From: Porticoccaceae bacterium
GTDB lineage: Bacteria; Pseudomonadota; Gammaproteobacteria; Pseudomonadales; Porticoccaceae
Length of the DNA: 64,000 nucleotides
Direction of reading: 5' to 3'
Assembly: GCA_902562425.1 (NCBI GenBank)
Contig: CACETF010000004.1
Span: 1-64,000, forward strand
The position numbers and the translations under genes are program-made. Shown here one piece after another: positions 1 through 9,396 of this stretch (positions are counted from its first letter, which is position 1; each line of letters opens with the position of its first letter). Below the pieces are notes generated by a model. That model searched no databases and had not been told where the DNA came from. It saw only the letters and a list, made by a program, of their open reading frames with translations.

Positions 1-271
1 TCAGAGACATTTCTTCCTCTTCCAATCCAGCGATACGGTCATATGCTAGCTTAATCAACCCAGCTCCAAGAAGGACTGCTACCACTTTTTGACCAGCTTC
101 TTTATATTTTTCATCTTCGTGTTCGTGTGAGGGGCAATCAACGAACAATGAAAGGCTGGAGCAAACCCAACTATTGTTACTATCATGATTTGCATACCCT
201 GTTATTGGAGTCAATAATAGTGCGAGTAATAAAGATAAAGAGGTTAAATATTTGTTACGAGTATTCATCAT
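1..271 (-). CDS. Small exported protein, 3' part cut by window edge
   Basis: An open frame of 90 codons reads from an ATG ATG pair at 271 to the left edge without a stop. An AGGAGG ribosome site lies just upstream on the minus strand (about 277-282). The N-terminus is a convincing signal peptide: basic start (NTRNK), a Leu-rich core at residues 9-20, and a likely cleavage after GYA near residue 27. The mature part has two Cys (37, 46), a His/Glu cluster (SHEHEDE, 48-54), a hydrophobic stretch (KVVAVLLGAGLIKLAY) and an acidic end. I do not recognise a family. The gene continues beyond the window. Confidence 0.7.
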   Translation of the reverse strand, partial: MMNTRNKYLTSLSLLLALLLTPITGYANHDSNNSWVCSSLSLFVDCPSHEHEDEKYKEAGQKVVAVLLGAGLIKLAYDRIAGLEEEEMSL

Positions 272-638
272 GTTGTTCCTCCTAAGAGTCAGTTAAGTTG
301 ATGGAGAAACTATATGAAAAAAGATACTGATTTTTTAGATAAACAGAATAAGTCTAGTATTATGATACTGTAAGGATTGATAATTAAGAGTAAATATTAC
401 AAACTTTCAAGTGCTCGGCATCTCATTTTCAAGATTGTAATTGATATCTCCCTCACAGCCATAACAGCCGGAAAAGTGCACCGAACCCTGAATAATCCAA
501 AGGATGACATGGGAGATCACTCTGCTTTTTTAAACAAAAAGAATTTTAATAGCTATTGTGCTGCAATAGCATAATCAATTATCTTGGCAAATAATACCTA
601 ACAAAGTCGAAGTCAGCTCCAATTACAGTAGGGAAGAT
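272..638. other. Intergenic, no convincing gene
   Basis: AT-rich spacer between two divergent small genes. A 65-codon TTG-started frame at 377-574 has no good ribosome site and no recognisable protein features. The region probably holds promoters for both sides, but no clear -35/-10 pair stands out. Confidence 0.5.
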
Positions 639-1037
639 ATGATGACAGAATATGAGTTGATCAGCTCAATGCACCTAGCGTTTACTCAAAATGCTATCTA
701 TTTTTTATGCATGACTATATTGACTTGGATAGCATTTAATTTGGCAAATGGTATTAGAATAGCTGTAAATCGCGGAGATACAGTCAGAAATATTGCAAAA
801 ATCTTTCTATCTATTTTCTGCGTGTTCGTAGGATTTTTCTTTTTGAATGTCTCCTTGATTGGCGGAGGTATTTTAGATAGCTATGCAACAGCAATCTCAG
901 AAGTTGAATCGACAGCAGGTGACAGACTATCAGCGTTGTCAACTTCTCCCGGCTCAATCGGTTCTACTCTTCAAATATTGTTCCACGTTTTTATTGTAAT
1001 ATTTCAACTTACAATGATTTGGTTCCCAAAACCTTAG
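639..1037 (+). CDS. Hypothetical three-helix membrane protein
   Basis: A 132-residue protein with a purine-rich ribosome site (AGGGAAG) before an ATG ATG start. Three hydrophobic segments are visible at about residues 19-37, 53-76 and 111-129. Between the first two lies a short basic loop (RIAVNRGDTVRN), and a polar loop rich in Ser/Thr/Glu (about 80-108) lies between the last two. It ends in WFPKP. It lies 60 bases before the purine permease on the same strand, so the two could be co-transcribed. No family is recognised and no function is proposed. Confidence 0.65.
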   Translation: MMTEYELISSMHLAFTQNAIYFLCMTILTWIAFNLANGIRIAVNRGDTVRNIAKIFLSIFCVFVGFFFLNVSLIGGGILDSYATAISEVESTAGDRLSALSTSPGSIGSTLQILFHVFIVIFQLTMIWFPKP

Positions 1038-1096
1038 TGAAAAGATCAACCCAGAGCGATATCAAAAAAAATTAGTCTCAGATCGGAGATTATCGA

Positions 1097-2443
1097 TTGC
1101 AAAAAAGACAGAAATCAGAACTTGTGTATGAGCTAGAGGATAAACCGCCTTTTCTACAGTCTTTTCTTGCAGCAATTCAACATTTACTTGCGTCCTTTGT
1201 CGCAATCGTCACCCCCACCTTAGTTATTGGTGGCACACTTGGGCTAGAAGCAGAAGTGCCCTATCTCATAAGCATGGCACTCATAGCCTCTGGGTTAGGC
1301 ACTTTTATTCAAGCTTATCAGCCGTTTGGTATTGGTGCTGGCATGATCTGTATCCAAGGTACTAGTTTTACATTTTTGAGTGTAATTTTAAGCGCGGGTT
1401 TCTTTGTAAAAGATGCAGGTGGTAATGAAGATGATATTATGGCGTTAATTGTTACTATCTGTTTTATTGGATCCTTCGTACAAATAGGTCTAAGTCAAGT
1501 TATCCCACATATCAAACACGCAGTTACTCCATTAGTAACAGGGGTTGTGATCACCAGCCTTGGTATGAGTTTGATCAAAGTAGGAGTGACTGACCTCGCT
1601 GGAGGGTCAGATGCAGAAAATTTCGGTGATCCCATAAACCTCTTATTGGGTTTATTCGTTATTGCAGTGATAATTTTAATGAATAATGTCAGTAACAATT
1701 GGATCAGGCTGTCTTCAATAGTGATTGGCTTGGTAAGCGGTATTTTGGCCGCTGTGTTGATGGGTCAGTTAAACATTTCAGATTTGTCAACTAATTCAGT
1801 TATTGCGCTCCCTCATCCTTTTAAATATGGCTTTCACTTCGATTTAAGTTTTTTTATTCCACTTGTATTCCTCTTTGTGATCACTTCAGTGGAAACTACT
1901 GGCGATATTACCGCTAACTGTGTGGTTTCTCAGCAACCTATTGAGGGGCCAACCTACATCAAGCGGGTAAAAGGGGGAGTTTTAGGGGACGGTGTGAGTT
2001 CTATGATTGCAGCCGTGCTCAACACTTTTCCCAATACAACATTTAGCCAAAATACCGGAATTATTCAACTCACAGGTATCGCTAGTCGTTATATAGGCAT
2101 GTACGTAGCTTTTATCCTCATTTTATTCGGCTTATTTCAGGGCTTAGGGGAAATTTTACAGCAAATACCCAAGCCGGTACTTGGCGGCGCGGTCCTTATA
2201 ATGTTTGGCACAGTAGCGGCCACTGGGATAAAGATACTTGCAAGCCTGGAGCTTCATCGAAGACAGGTAATGACCATAGCAGTATCCCTAGGTTTGGGGC
2301 TTGGCATAAGCATGGTACCTGATGTTCTGCAGAGAAGCCCCCTGATCATGCAGAACATTTTCAACTCAGCTCCAGCAACGTCAGGTATAACCGCAATGAT
2401 TTTAAGCTTCGTTTTGTCTAAATCCTCCTCCGAACCAGCGTAA
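1097..2443 (+). CDS. NCS2-family purine (xanthine/uracil) permease
   Basis: An inner-membrane proton-coupled nucleobase importer of the NCS2 (nucleobase:cation symporter 2) family, 448 residues, the usual size. Family landmarks are all present: the TM1 motif QHLLASFVAIVTP (28-40), the substrate-site segment SVETTGDITA with Glu266, and the NCS2 signature QNTGIIQLTGIASR (318-331). The QNxG-TGxxSR form resembles the xanthine members (XanQ/XanP) more than UraA, so xanthine or a related purine is the best guess. The start is a TTG at 1097 with GGAG eight bases upstream; no in-frame ATG precedes the conserved N-terminus. A purine-type phosphoribosyltransferase lies about 2 kb downstream (4659-5240, minus strand) and could trap the imported base. 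Confidence 0.9.
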   Translation: MQKRQKSELVYELEDKPPFLQSFLAAIQHLLASFVAIVTPTLVIGGTLGLEAEVPYLISMALIASGLGTFIQAYQPFGIGAGMICIQGTSFTFLSVILSAGFFVKDAGGNEDDIMALIVTICFIGSFVQIGLSQVIPHIKHAVTPLVTGVVITSLGMSLIKVGVTDLAGGSDAENFGDPINLLLGLFVIAVIILMNNVSNNWIRLSSIVIGLVSGILAAVLMGQLNISDLSTNSVIALPHPFKYGFHFDLSFFIPLVFLFVITSVETTGDITANCVVSQQPIEGPTYIKRVKGGVLGDGVSSMIAAVLNTFPNTTFSQNTGIIQLTGIASRYIGMYVAFILILFGLFQGLGEILQQIPKPVLGGAVLIMFGTVAATGIKILASLELHRRQVMTIAVSLGLGLGISMVPDVLQRSPLIMQNIFNSAPATSGITAMILSFVLSKSSSEPA

Positions 2444-2626
2444 AATAACTGAGCCAAATATCTTCTCAAACTTGATACTTTTGAACGTTAAGAAGGTGAC
2501 AAGTAGGTGGGTGCGGGTCACCATACCCTTTATTAAAGAAGCCAAAGTGAGCCAACAACGCTCCCGTTTAAATCAAATTCAAATCACTCAACTCTGAGCA
2601 CTAGTGATAATCTGTATTAGCGAGTT

Positions 2627-2974
2627 TTATTTACAAAAAGCAGCAAATGTTGTAGCGAGATTCGCAGAGACAGATGCTGTTTTCTCAGCTGCTTCAAACG
2701 TCTCATCACTACCCTTATTGTTACCTGAGTCTCTCATTTGACTGGACTCTTCCAAGAGGTACCCGGTGATTCCAACCATTTCACCCACGCCATCGCTTAA
2801 TAGTTTGCAATCCTTAATGGACCAATAACCGAGATCGGATTTCGAGAGCTCTTTTGTATAACCACTGTTACTGTTCTCCGCTTTTTCAACATATTTTTCT
2901 TTACTTACTGTTGGAGCGGTACAAGCCAACGTAATGGTCGAGGTCATCAGTAAGATAAAACTTTTTAATTTCAT
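2627..2974 (-). CDS. Hypothetical small exported protein or lipoprotein
   Basis: A 115-residue protein starting at an ATG preceded by GGAGGTTT, a strong ribosome site. The N-terminus MKLKSFILLMTSTITLAC is a signal sequence ending in a Cys at 18. The lipobox is imperfect (T-L-A-C), so lipidation is likely but not certain. The mature part is acidic and Ser/Glu-rich with one further Cys pair (Cys57, Cys114), and it may be helical near the C-terminus (FEAAEKTASVSANLATTFAAF). No family was recognised. It lies convergently after the permease, with about 180 bases between their stop codons. Confidence 0.65.
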   Translation of the reverse strand: MKLKSFILLMTSTITLACTAPTVSKEKYVEKAENSNSGYTKELSKSDLGYWSIKDCKLLSDGVGEMVGITGYLLEESSQMRDSGNNKGSDETFEAAEKTASVSANLATTFAAFCK

Positions 2975-3283
2975 TTGAAACCTCCGAACGATCTTTTTAT
3001 TTGATTTATTTTAGCCGTCTCTTGAACTAACACGGATTTATTAAGTAACCAATAAAAGTGACAGGTGAAACTAACACACAAATGTAAGCATGAGAATAGC
3101 AATTATAACTCTTAACTTTCCAAACTAACGTCGGTAGCACTTACTAAGACTCAAGAAATACCTTTAACAAAACTTGGTTTAGTCCAACATGTACATAGCA
3201 ATTTTTGCTTCACAGCTTATCAAGAAGCCTAATTTTTGTTGTTAGAAAAATATCTTAACGTCTCTTAGAATTGAGTCACTATT
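2975..3283. other. Intergenic, AT-rich
   Basis: No open frame with coding character, RNA gene or clear hairpin terminator was seen. It separates the small exported protein from the sulfatase pseudogene. Confidence 0.5.
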
Positions 3284-4430
3284 TCATTTTTTGAAGATTC
3301 GGATTGGAAGCGAGTTATTCTCTGAAAGTTCGTTATTCATGCGATCCATTAGAAGCCGATGGTATTTTTCAAGTGGAGTGGCAGCGGGGTTATTCCACTC
3401 GTTTGGATCTTCTTCATGATCATATAGTTCCTCAGGATCGTCATAATACCTAATATAGCGCCATCGTCCTGTTCGCACTGAATGGTTCTTATAACCGTAA
3501 GTACTGACCATCCAACTCATCATATGGTTCTAAATCTGCTAACTCAATTAGTATTGGGTAAACATCGAGCAAACTAACGACCCGAGCACTACAAGAGTGT
3601 GGGGTCGTGACGGTCGGGGCAGAAATGACCAAAGTCGTTATTCATCCGTCTTTCCACAGGGCATGTTTTCGCCAGTGTTCTTTTTGACCGAGATGGTACC
3701 CATGATCAGTCCAGAGTACTATTATTGTGTCATCCGAATGCGGAGATTCGGACAGAGCATCGAGGACCCTCTCGACCTGAGCATCTGCAAAGGTTATGCT
3801 GGCGAGATACGCTCGGACAGCTAGTTTCCACTGATTAAATTTTAATATATTTCTGTGGTCACCGCCTGAGACACTAAACTTTTTATCGATTCAGACATCC
3901 AAAACCTCTGCAGATAGTCTTCTGCCGAATGGCAGGATATCACAAAGTTCATTATGTATTACTTTAGGAAGGATTACAGACTCCTTCGGATCCATATCTT
4001 GATACTTATGAGGCACTTTCCAGTCTAAATGTGGTTTTGCATCCCATATGCCAAAAAGAACGGCTTAATCTGAGGCTTCTTAAGTGCTGCAATAATCCAT
4101 TCCGCATTTTTAGAGTCCAACATATCGCTATCATTTAGATCCGACGCTCCCCATGGCGCCCACATTTTCATTTCTGTCTTCAATTGTTTTTTTTGAGTGC
4201 GCTTATTTTTCTTGGATCCCAATTTCGCTTTGAAACGCCCATGAGGTTCGTAGTACTCGTCGAAAGACTTGTCTTTCAAAGCGTGCCGATGAGGAGAATG
4301 AAAAATCTTTCCTGCACCCTTAACTACATAACCATTAGCACGAAAATTCTGGAATAGTTCCTCGCTCTAAAATATCCAAATAGTTATGCGAAAAAAATAA
4401 TTTAGCTTTTTTCAGAGTCATATCCCACTA
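3284..4430 (-). pseudogene. Decayed arylsulfatase (iduronate/choline-sulfatase-like)
   Basis: On the minus strand, consecutive pieces of one sulfatase can be followed in order but not in one frame. They are: TIPEF, then RANGYVVKGAGKIFH (about 4300-4350); IKPFFLAYG (about 4045-4075); KPHLDWKVPHKY (about 4000-4035); LAVRAYLASITFADAQ and WTDHGYHLGQKEHWRKH (about 3650-3835); VVSLLDVYPILIELADL (about 3545-3600); and the C-terminal YGYKNHSVRTGRWRYIRYY with YDHEEDPNEWNN (3284-3523). Visible lesions are frameshifts near 4345 and 4040, stop codons at 3891-3893 and 3642-3644, and a frameshift plus a missing stretch near 3515. The N-terminal formylglycine motif (C-x-P-x-R) was not found. The gene is therefore inactive. 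The left end of decay is the true stop; the upstream end is approximate. Confidence 0.85.
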
Positions 4431-4658
4431 TCATGTTTAAATCGTCCCATGTGGGATCTTTGGTCATGATAGTGATGAAATGAGCATGAAATGAGAAATT
4501 AGCTCTCAGTCGATCACGAATGGCCGATGCTCGCTTAGATGTCTAATATCATCCGATTTCGTATCGAATTCAAAAAAGCGGTAATTATTATTATCGTGGC
4601 TGTCACCACCTTGTTGTATTATCCTCTGACTTAGGCTCAATATTCTAATCTTAATTTA

Positions 4659-5240
4659 TTATCTTTTTTCGTTGTGCTCAATAGCATATGCGATTTCATC
4701 GATTAGACCCGAGAGCACAGGTTTATTTGCCCTAATCTCGTCTACTGATAATCCATGGAGCTCATGCGGAAAAACAAGCCAATTATCTATTTCTTCAATG
4801 TAGAAATCAGGGCACTTATCAGTAAGGTTCTTTTTGGGTTTAAAAAATGGCGTTGCAACCCGAATTTGCGGCGTATTCTTTTTACATGCGCGCTTTAAAT
4901 CAAATATTGCTTGTTGTATCGATAACCCAGTGTCGTAAACATCGTCCACCATCAATAGTGAATCCTCTGATTCTAGCTGACGAATTACATAGCTTAATCC
5001 ATGCACCTTAATTGTGCGATTACGTTCTCCGATGCCTGTGTATGACGAGGTTCGAATTGCAATATGGTCAGACTCGACACCAAGTACATCAAGAAGTTCC
5101 TGAACTGCTATACCCACCGGAGCACCGCCCCTCCAAACCCCAATGATATAATTTGGGCGATATCCACTCTGATATACCTGCCATGCTAATTTATACGAGT
5201 GACTAAGCAATTTTTCAGCTGAAATGTAAGTTTTTTCCAT
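4659..5240 (-). CDS. Purine-type phosphoribosyltransferase
   Basis: A 193-residue type I phosphoribosyltransferase, which transfers a base to PRPP and releases pyrophosphate. The PRPP-binding motif LMVDDVYDTGLS (96-107) with the acidic pair DD is intact. The pyrophosphate loop VWRGGAPVG (35-43) matches the hypoxanthine/xanthine/guanine branch. The length fits hypoxanthine or xanthine-guanine PRTases. The base-specificity hood (WLVFPHE, about 154-160) also fits that branch. Substrate cannot be fixed from sequence alone. Together with the NCS2 permease it suggests purine salvage. It starts at an ATG with only a weak purine-rich ribosome site. Confidence 0.85.
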   Translation of the reverse strand: MEKTYISAEKLLSHSYKLAWQVYQSGYRPNYIIGVWRGGAPVGIAVQELLDVLGVESDHIAIRTSSYTGIGERNRTIKVHGLSYVIRQLESEDSLLMVDDVYDTGLSIQQAIFDLKRACKKNTPQIRVATPFFKPKKNLTDKCPDFYIEEIDNWLVFPHELHGLSVDEIRANKPVLSGLIDEIAYAIEHNEKR

Positions 5241-5862
5241 TTTTCTTTCAAACCTTAGTCAAGGTTGCTCCAATAAAAAATTAAGAATAATCCCATGCCT
5301 TTGAATAAGTGCTGTAGGGTTATCAACAAACCGCATATCAACGAAGTTTTAATGTAGATTAACATGCTTAATGACATCTAAATAATCTGTATACTTTAAA
5401 AAGAGCGTTTCTTACCACGAAAACACTGACGCCCACGCCAGTTTTCAAATCGACCGCCAAAAGATCTCATGCCTTGCTGCAGTGCCCATAATTAGCAAAA
5501 CTCCCGTACCAGAACTATGACAATAGCATGTCATAAATATCTTGTGTTTTGCCAGGCATTATTTATGTAAATTTAACGATATTTTATGAAATACAGCGCT
5601 TCTATGTACGAATCTTACGTCATGATTATTCATCACATGTGCATTAGTTTAAACCCTCTCAATAACTATCTAAAAGACCTTTAAATATATTTGCTTGACA
5701 TTTAAAAAGGTATGTATTTCGGAGATGTAAACCATTTATAGCAAAATCATACTTGTGAATATGGTTGATAAAATTCCTGAATCAATATGCGTTATTTATT
5801 TCAGATATCTTACCAATGCTCTACTATACTGCTTTCCAAATTAATGATGATCTATCTGTACC
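5241..5862. other. Long intergenic between divergent genes
   Basis: About 620 AT-rich bases between the phosphoribosyltransferase (minus) and the glycosylase (plus). A TTGACA hexamer sits at 5695-5700, but no good -10 follows at 16-18 bases. No open frame, tRNA or strong hairpin was recognised. Confidence 0.5.
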
Positions 5863-6483
5863 ATGACCGACCCATGCTGGCAAAATATCCATAGATATAT
5901 ACTAGAGCGATCTAAACCCTTCAAAACTTTTCATAGCGCTGTAACAAAGAATGGGATTCTCACTCTCAAACAAACGCAACATCCAGATTTATTTACATTC
6001 ATGTGTCGCCAGGTTGTTTCACAGCAATTATCGACAAAATCAGCGTTAGCAATATGGAATCGTGTTTTACACCAATGCGATGGTGGCCTTGAGCTAAAGG
6101 ATCTGTGTAATAAAGAACATAACTCAAAACTGAGACAATGTGGGCTGTCGCGAAGTAAGGTCAGGGCGATTCAAGAGCTTCGGCTATCATTTATTAAGGA
6201 TGAAATAAACATGTTTAAAGTAAAAGACTCCTCGCCGCAAGAAATTAAAAAGCTAGTGAGCAGCTTTTGGGGATTCGGCGAGTGGTCTGCAGAAATGCTT
6301 CTACTGTTTTATCAACGTAACTTAGACATATGGTCATGGAATGATTCCGCACTCAAAAAAGGGGCAGAAAGAGCATTTGATGGATCGCGAGAGAATCAAG
6401 AAAGTGTAATTGAGCTATTTAGCCCTTATCGAAGCATATTATCTTTGCATGTATGGATGTCGCTGGAAAAAAAAACAATTTGA
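5863..6483 (+). CDS. DNA-3-methyladenine glycosylase II (HhH-GPD, short AlkA/Mag type)
   Basis: A base-excision repair enzyme that removes alkylated purines, 206 residues. The helix-hairpin-helix reads LVSSFWGFGEWSAEMLLLF (131-149). The catalytic Asp is expected at 161 (SWNDSAL, the HhH-GPD Asp). Upstream the conserved FMCRQVVSQQLSTKSA (46-61) matches the family's 'IVxQQLS' segment. It lacks the extra N-terminal beta domain of E. coli AlkA and so belongs to the short type common in bacteria and yeast Mag. It is a single gene with spacers on both sides. An AlkB-type repair protein is encoded elsewhere in the window (23064-23687). Confidence 0.9.
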   Translation: MTDPCWQNIHRYILERSKPFKTFHSAVTKNGILTLKQTQHPDLFTFMCRQVVSQQLSTKSALAIWNRVLHQCDGGLELKDLCNKEHNSKLRQCGLSRSKVRAIQELRLSFIKDEINMFKVKDSSPQEIKKLVSSFWGFGEWSAEMLLLFYQRNLDIWSWNDSALKKGAERAFDGSRENQESVIELFSPYRSILSLHVWMSLEKKTI

Positions 6484-6570
6484 TAATTTATCAAAAATCT
6501 CACTTTGAAAACCAAAGGTTGGCCCTTAAATTTATACGTACCCAGCAAGTTCCAGTATATGTACCAAGAG

Positions 6571-8160
6571 TTACAATGTATCTAAGTAACAACACACCGA
6601 CAAAATTATCACGAACATGCTAATAAGCAACAATTGATATTGGCTATTAAAAATATTTTTGTACTCTCGTTTTAAAAGACTCACAATAACTGAATCACCA
6701 CTAACATGAAAGGCAACCATAACACCCCTGCTTCCAGAAATTATTACAAATACAAGTGCCGAGATTAAAAAGCCAGAAACGTTCCACCATAACCACGACA
6801 CCTCTGGCAAAAACACGGCAAGGGCAAGATTCGATAACGCTCCTGTCCAGAACCCTACCAGAGCACTTGCTTCGTCAACTTCGGTAAATAGCGTAGCGAT
6901 ACAGATTAGTGCAAAGAGCGGACCATTAACCATTGATCCGATTTTATTCACCGCCTCCAGCACTGTGGGTGCGATCGAGGGCACTTGAAACGAAAATACA
7001 ACAGACGCGCAGCCCCAAAAAAAAGTGGCCACTCGACCGTAGTTTAATAAGGTTTCCGATGTGACTTCGCACTGTAGATATGGCTTAATGAAATCTTCGA
7101 CAGTAACAGCAGCTAAGCTGTTTATGGACGAATCAATCGACGACATAGCAGCGGCTATGAGCCCGATTAAAACCAGTCCTACGAAACCTGATGAAAAGTA
7201 ATTCAATATAAAAACAGGAAAAACCAAGTTGTAATTGGGTGTTCCATCGACCAATAATGGAAGAGAGGGTATAAATTCCTTATCTAGTTGGGCGAGTGAA
7301 GCGAGCCCAAGACCCAGAAGACAGTATAGTAATACTAAAGGAAATCTAAAAATCCCATTTAGCATAAGAACCTGCTTTGTCTCCTCTTCCGATCTGGAAG
7401 CCAAAATTCGCTGAGATTGACTTTGGTCACACCCATAGTAAGCAGCATACAAAAAAATACCACCAAACAGCATTGGCCAAAAACCATAATCGTTGCCCGA
7501 AAAGCCCCAATCATTAGATAATGTCTCACTCCTAGCTGTCAAAAAAAAATCCCAAGCAATAGCATCGCCTAAAATAGCTAAAGCAAAAACAACGGCAGTA
7601 GTAAGAAGAAACAACTGCACGATATCGCTCATAACAATTGCGGACAGTCCCCCCAAGAGATCATAGAAAATAGTGAGACCCATTAAAATAAACACTGCCA
7701 GCCAAAGATCAATCTCAAGAAGAAAAGATAGAATTAGTGAGCTTCCGTAGACAGTGACGCCAGTGGCAATTGATCGAAAAAACAAGAAACATCCGGCCGC
7801 TGTAAGCCGACTCCTTCTCCCAATATTGTTTTCGACGACCTCATAAATGGAGGTCACTCCTTGTCGCCTGGCTGGACCCATTATAAAAAGCAAAATCAAC
7901 ATAGCAATTGGAACTGCTAACTCGTACTGCAACCATATCAATCCACCTCCTAGTGAAAATCCCACGAAGGCTGGTGCTCCAAGTAAGCTATTGGTTGAAC
8001 ATTGCGTGGCGAGTGTGGATGCAGCCAAGGACCTAGAAGAAAATTTCCTTCCTGCCAAAAAATAATCAGATGACGACTTTTGGCTTCGCCCAGTGATCAG
8101 TGCAATGGCGAACATACACAACAAATACACAGAGATAATTATCCAATCTAAATCTTGCAA
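6571..8160 (-). CDS. Sodium:solute symporter (SSS/SLC5 family)
   Basis: An inner-membrane Na+-coupled importer of 529 residues with about 13 hydrophobic segments. Typical family features are the early SSSDYFLAGRKF (29-40), the motif YDLLGGLSAIVMSDIVQ (166-182) and the loop GCDQSQSQR (243-251), which is close to the SSS consensus 'DQ-xx-QR'. Another conserved segment is AAAMSSIDSSINSLAAV (about 337-353), matching the TM8 'SS-DS-xN' sodium-site region. Overall it looks like the eukaryote-like SLC5A subgroup found in marine bacteria. The substrate (sugar, organic acid, vitamin) cannot be assigned. No ribosome site stands out at the ATG. Confidence 0.9.
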   Translation of the reverse strand: MQDLDWIIISVYLLCMFAIALITGRSQKSSSDYFLAGRKFSSRSLAASTLATQCSTNSLLGAPAFVGFSLGGGLIWLQYELAVPIAMLILLFIMGPARRQGVTSIYEVVENNIGRRSRLTAAGCFLFFRSIATGVTVYGSSLILSFLLEIDLWLAVFILMGLTIFYDLLGGLSAIVMSDIVQLFLLTTAVVFALAILGDAIAWDFFLTARSETLSNDWGFSGNDYGFWPMLFGGIFLYAAYYGCDQSQSQRILASRSEEETKQVLMLNGIFRFPLVLLYCLLGLGLASLAQLDKEFIPSLPLLVDGTPNYNLVFPVFILNYFSSGFVGLVLIGLIAAAMSSIDSSINSLAAVTVEDFIKPYLQCEVTSETLLNYGRVATFFWGCASVVFSFQVPSIAPTVLEAVNKIGSMVNGPLFALICIATLFTEVDEASALVGFWTGALSNLALAVFLPEVSWLWWNVSGFLISALVFVIISGSRGVMVAFHVSGDSVIVSLLKREYKNIFNSQYQLLLISMFVIILSVCCYLDTL

Positions 8161-8632
8161 CTAAACACCATTTTTAAAAGCTCTGAATATATTTTTTGCG
8201 TCTCGACTGCTTATGCAGTATCTGAGCATAACACACCAAAAGGTCGAGAAATTCAATTTGGCTCAAAGAGTAGATCTAAAACGCTCCGATTGGTATCACT
8301 GCTTATTTACTGACTACTCACTACTTACTGCGCGGCACCCGCATGGAGAAAAACCTAAGCGCAAAAAAAAGCAACCAACATTCTAAATCATAAAAATAAT
8401 GACAGAAAGGTAAATAGTCCAATATTTCTGACATCGGTTTAATCGCAAAAAGAGGATTAATGAATCTTTAGGGGTTAGCAAATCTTTTGTCGATAGTGTT
8501 GTAAGACAGGGCGTAGTTTAATAATTGACATATAACTTCACATATGGGAGTTTAACCGTTAGCATACATACCCGTTCAAAGTGGATAGCTTCTGACGTTT
8601 TAATTATGATTTTTAGGTCTTTTACATAAAAT
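8161..8632. other. Intergenic between divergent symporter and MerC-like gene
   Basis: AT-rich. A TTGACA hexamer at 8525-8530 lies about 100 bases before the MerC-like gene, with TTTAAC at 8551-8556 as a poor -10 (20-base spacer). I looked for a Zur-type palindrome because of the L31 paralogue downstream and did not see one. Nothing else is evident. Confidence 0.45.
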
Positions 8633-9034
8633 ATGAAAAATATACCTGTAATGTCAGACAAGCTAGCAATAATGTTATCCCTAGTATGTGTTGCGCACTG
8701 TTTTCTGACTCCCTCCTTTGCTATACTTGCCTATGGATTTTTTCCTTTTGCACTGGACAACGAGTTTATCCACACAGTAATTCTGTTGGTGGCGTTCCCC
8801 GTAAGTATATTTGCACTCATTAAAGGTTACACTCTTCATAAAACTATTATAGCCATTCCAATAGCATTATTTGGATTGAGTTGTCTAATAATTGCAGTCA
8901 TTTTAGGAGAGGCAATTCTTGGTGGTGCCGGGGAAAAAGGGTTAACAGCGCTTGGATCTGTGTTTGTCGCCACTGCGCATTACAAGAATTATCAAATTTG
9001 TAAAAATTCACACTGCTCATGCCATGAAAAATAA
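8633..9034 (+). CDS. MerC-domain membrane protein
   Basis: A 133-residue, four-helix inner-membrane protein of the MerC family. The diagnostic metal-binding Cys pair in the first helix is present as CVAHC (Cys19, His22, Cys23), followed by hydrophobic segments at about 44-63, 70-91 and 98-112. The C-terminus is Cys/His-rich (CKNSHCSCHEK), which could bind metal. MerC proteins of mercury operons carry Hg2+ inward, but chromosomal members without merR/merA beside them often have unknown metal roles. Here the next gene is the zinc-independent L31 paralogue, pointing to zinc homeostasis rather than mercury resistance; this is an inference. Confidence 0.8.
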   Translation: MKNIPVMSDKLAIMLSLVCVAHCFLTPSFAILAYGFFPFALDNEFIHTVILLVAFPVSIFALIKGYTLHKTIIAIPIALFGLSCLIIAVILGEAILGGAGEKGLTALGSVFVATAHYKNYQICKNSHCSCHEK

Positions 9035-9138
9035 ACAACAATGTTCAGAGAGTGAAACACTCGCAGCGGTACTCTTCGCTAAGGTGCATAGCTCGAGCAT
9101 ACAAGTCTACCCCATGAACTTATCAAGGAGGACAAACA

Positions 9139-9396
9139 ATGAAACCCGAAATACATCCTAAGTATAGAGACGTAGTCTTCCATGACACAAGTGTTGATGA
9201 ATATTTTATTATTGGCTCAACTCTAAGCACCAGCCAAACTATAGATTGGAAAGATGGTAAAACATACCCTTATTTCACCGTTGACACTTCATCAGCTTCC
9301 CACCCATTTTATACTGGAGCACAACAAGTCGCAAAAGCAGAAGGTCGTGTGGCTAAATTCAATCAGCGTTTTAACACCCTGGCTAAAGGCAAGTAA
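9139..9396 (+). CDS. rpmE2: 50S ribosomal protein L31 type B
   Basis: An 85-residue L31 of the Cys-free (C-minus, YkgM-like) type. It starts [16 protein letters not shown] and contains [19 protein letters not shown], both hallmark segments. The four zinc-binding Cys of ordinary L31 are absent. A strong AAGGAGG site lies seven bases before the ATG. In other bacteria this paralogue replaces zinc-binding L31 when zinc is scarce and is controlled by Zur. It follows the MerC-like gene by about 100 bases on the same strand. The partner L36 paralogue (ykgO) that often follows is not present here. Confidence 0.95.
   Translation: MKPEIHPKYRDVVFHDTSVDEYFIIGSTLSTSQTIDWKDGKTYPYFTVDTSSASHPFYTGAQQVAKAEGRVAKFNQRFNTLAKGK

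Noticed and set aside
377-574. 65-codon plus-strand frame with TTG start
   Set aside because: No good ribosome site and no protein-like composition; probably a chance frame in AT-rich sequence.
3597-3824. Plus-strand frame of 75 codons
   Set aside because: It is antisense to the sulfatase pseudogene, whose protein pieces explain the sequence better.
8161-8632. Possible Zur box upstream of the MerC/L31 genes
   Set aside because: No good match to the known palindrome was seen by eye.
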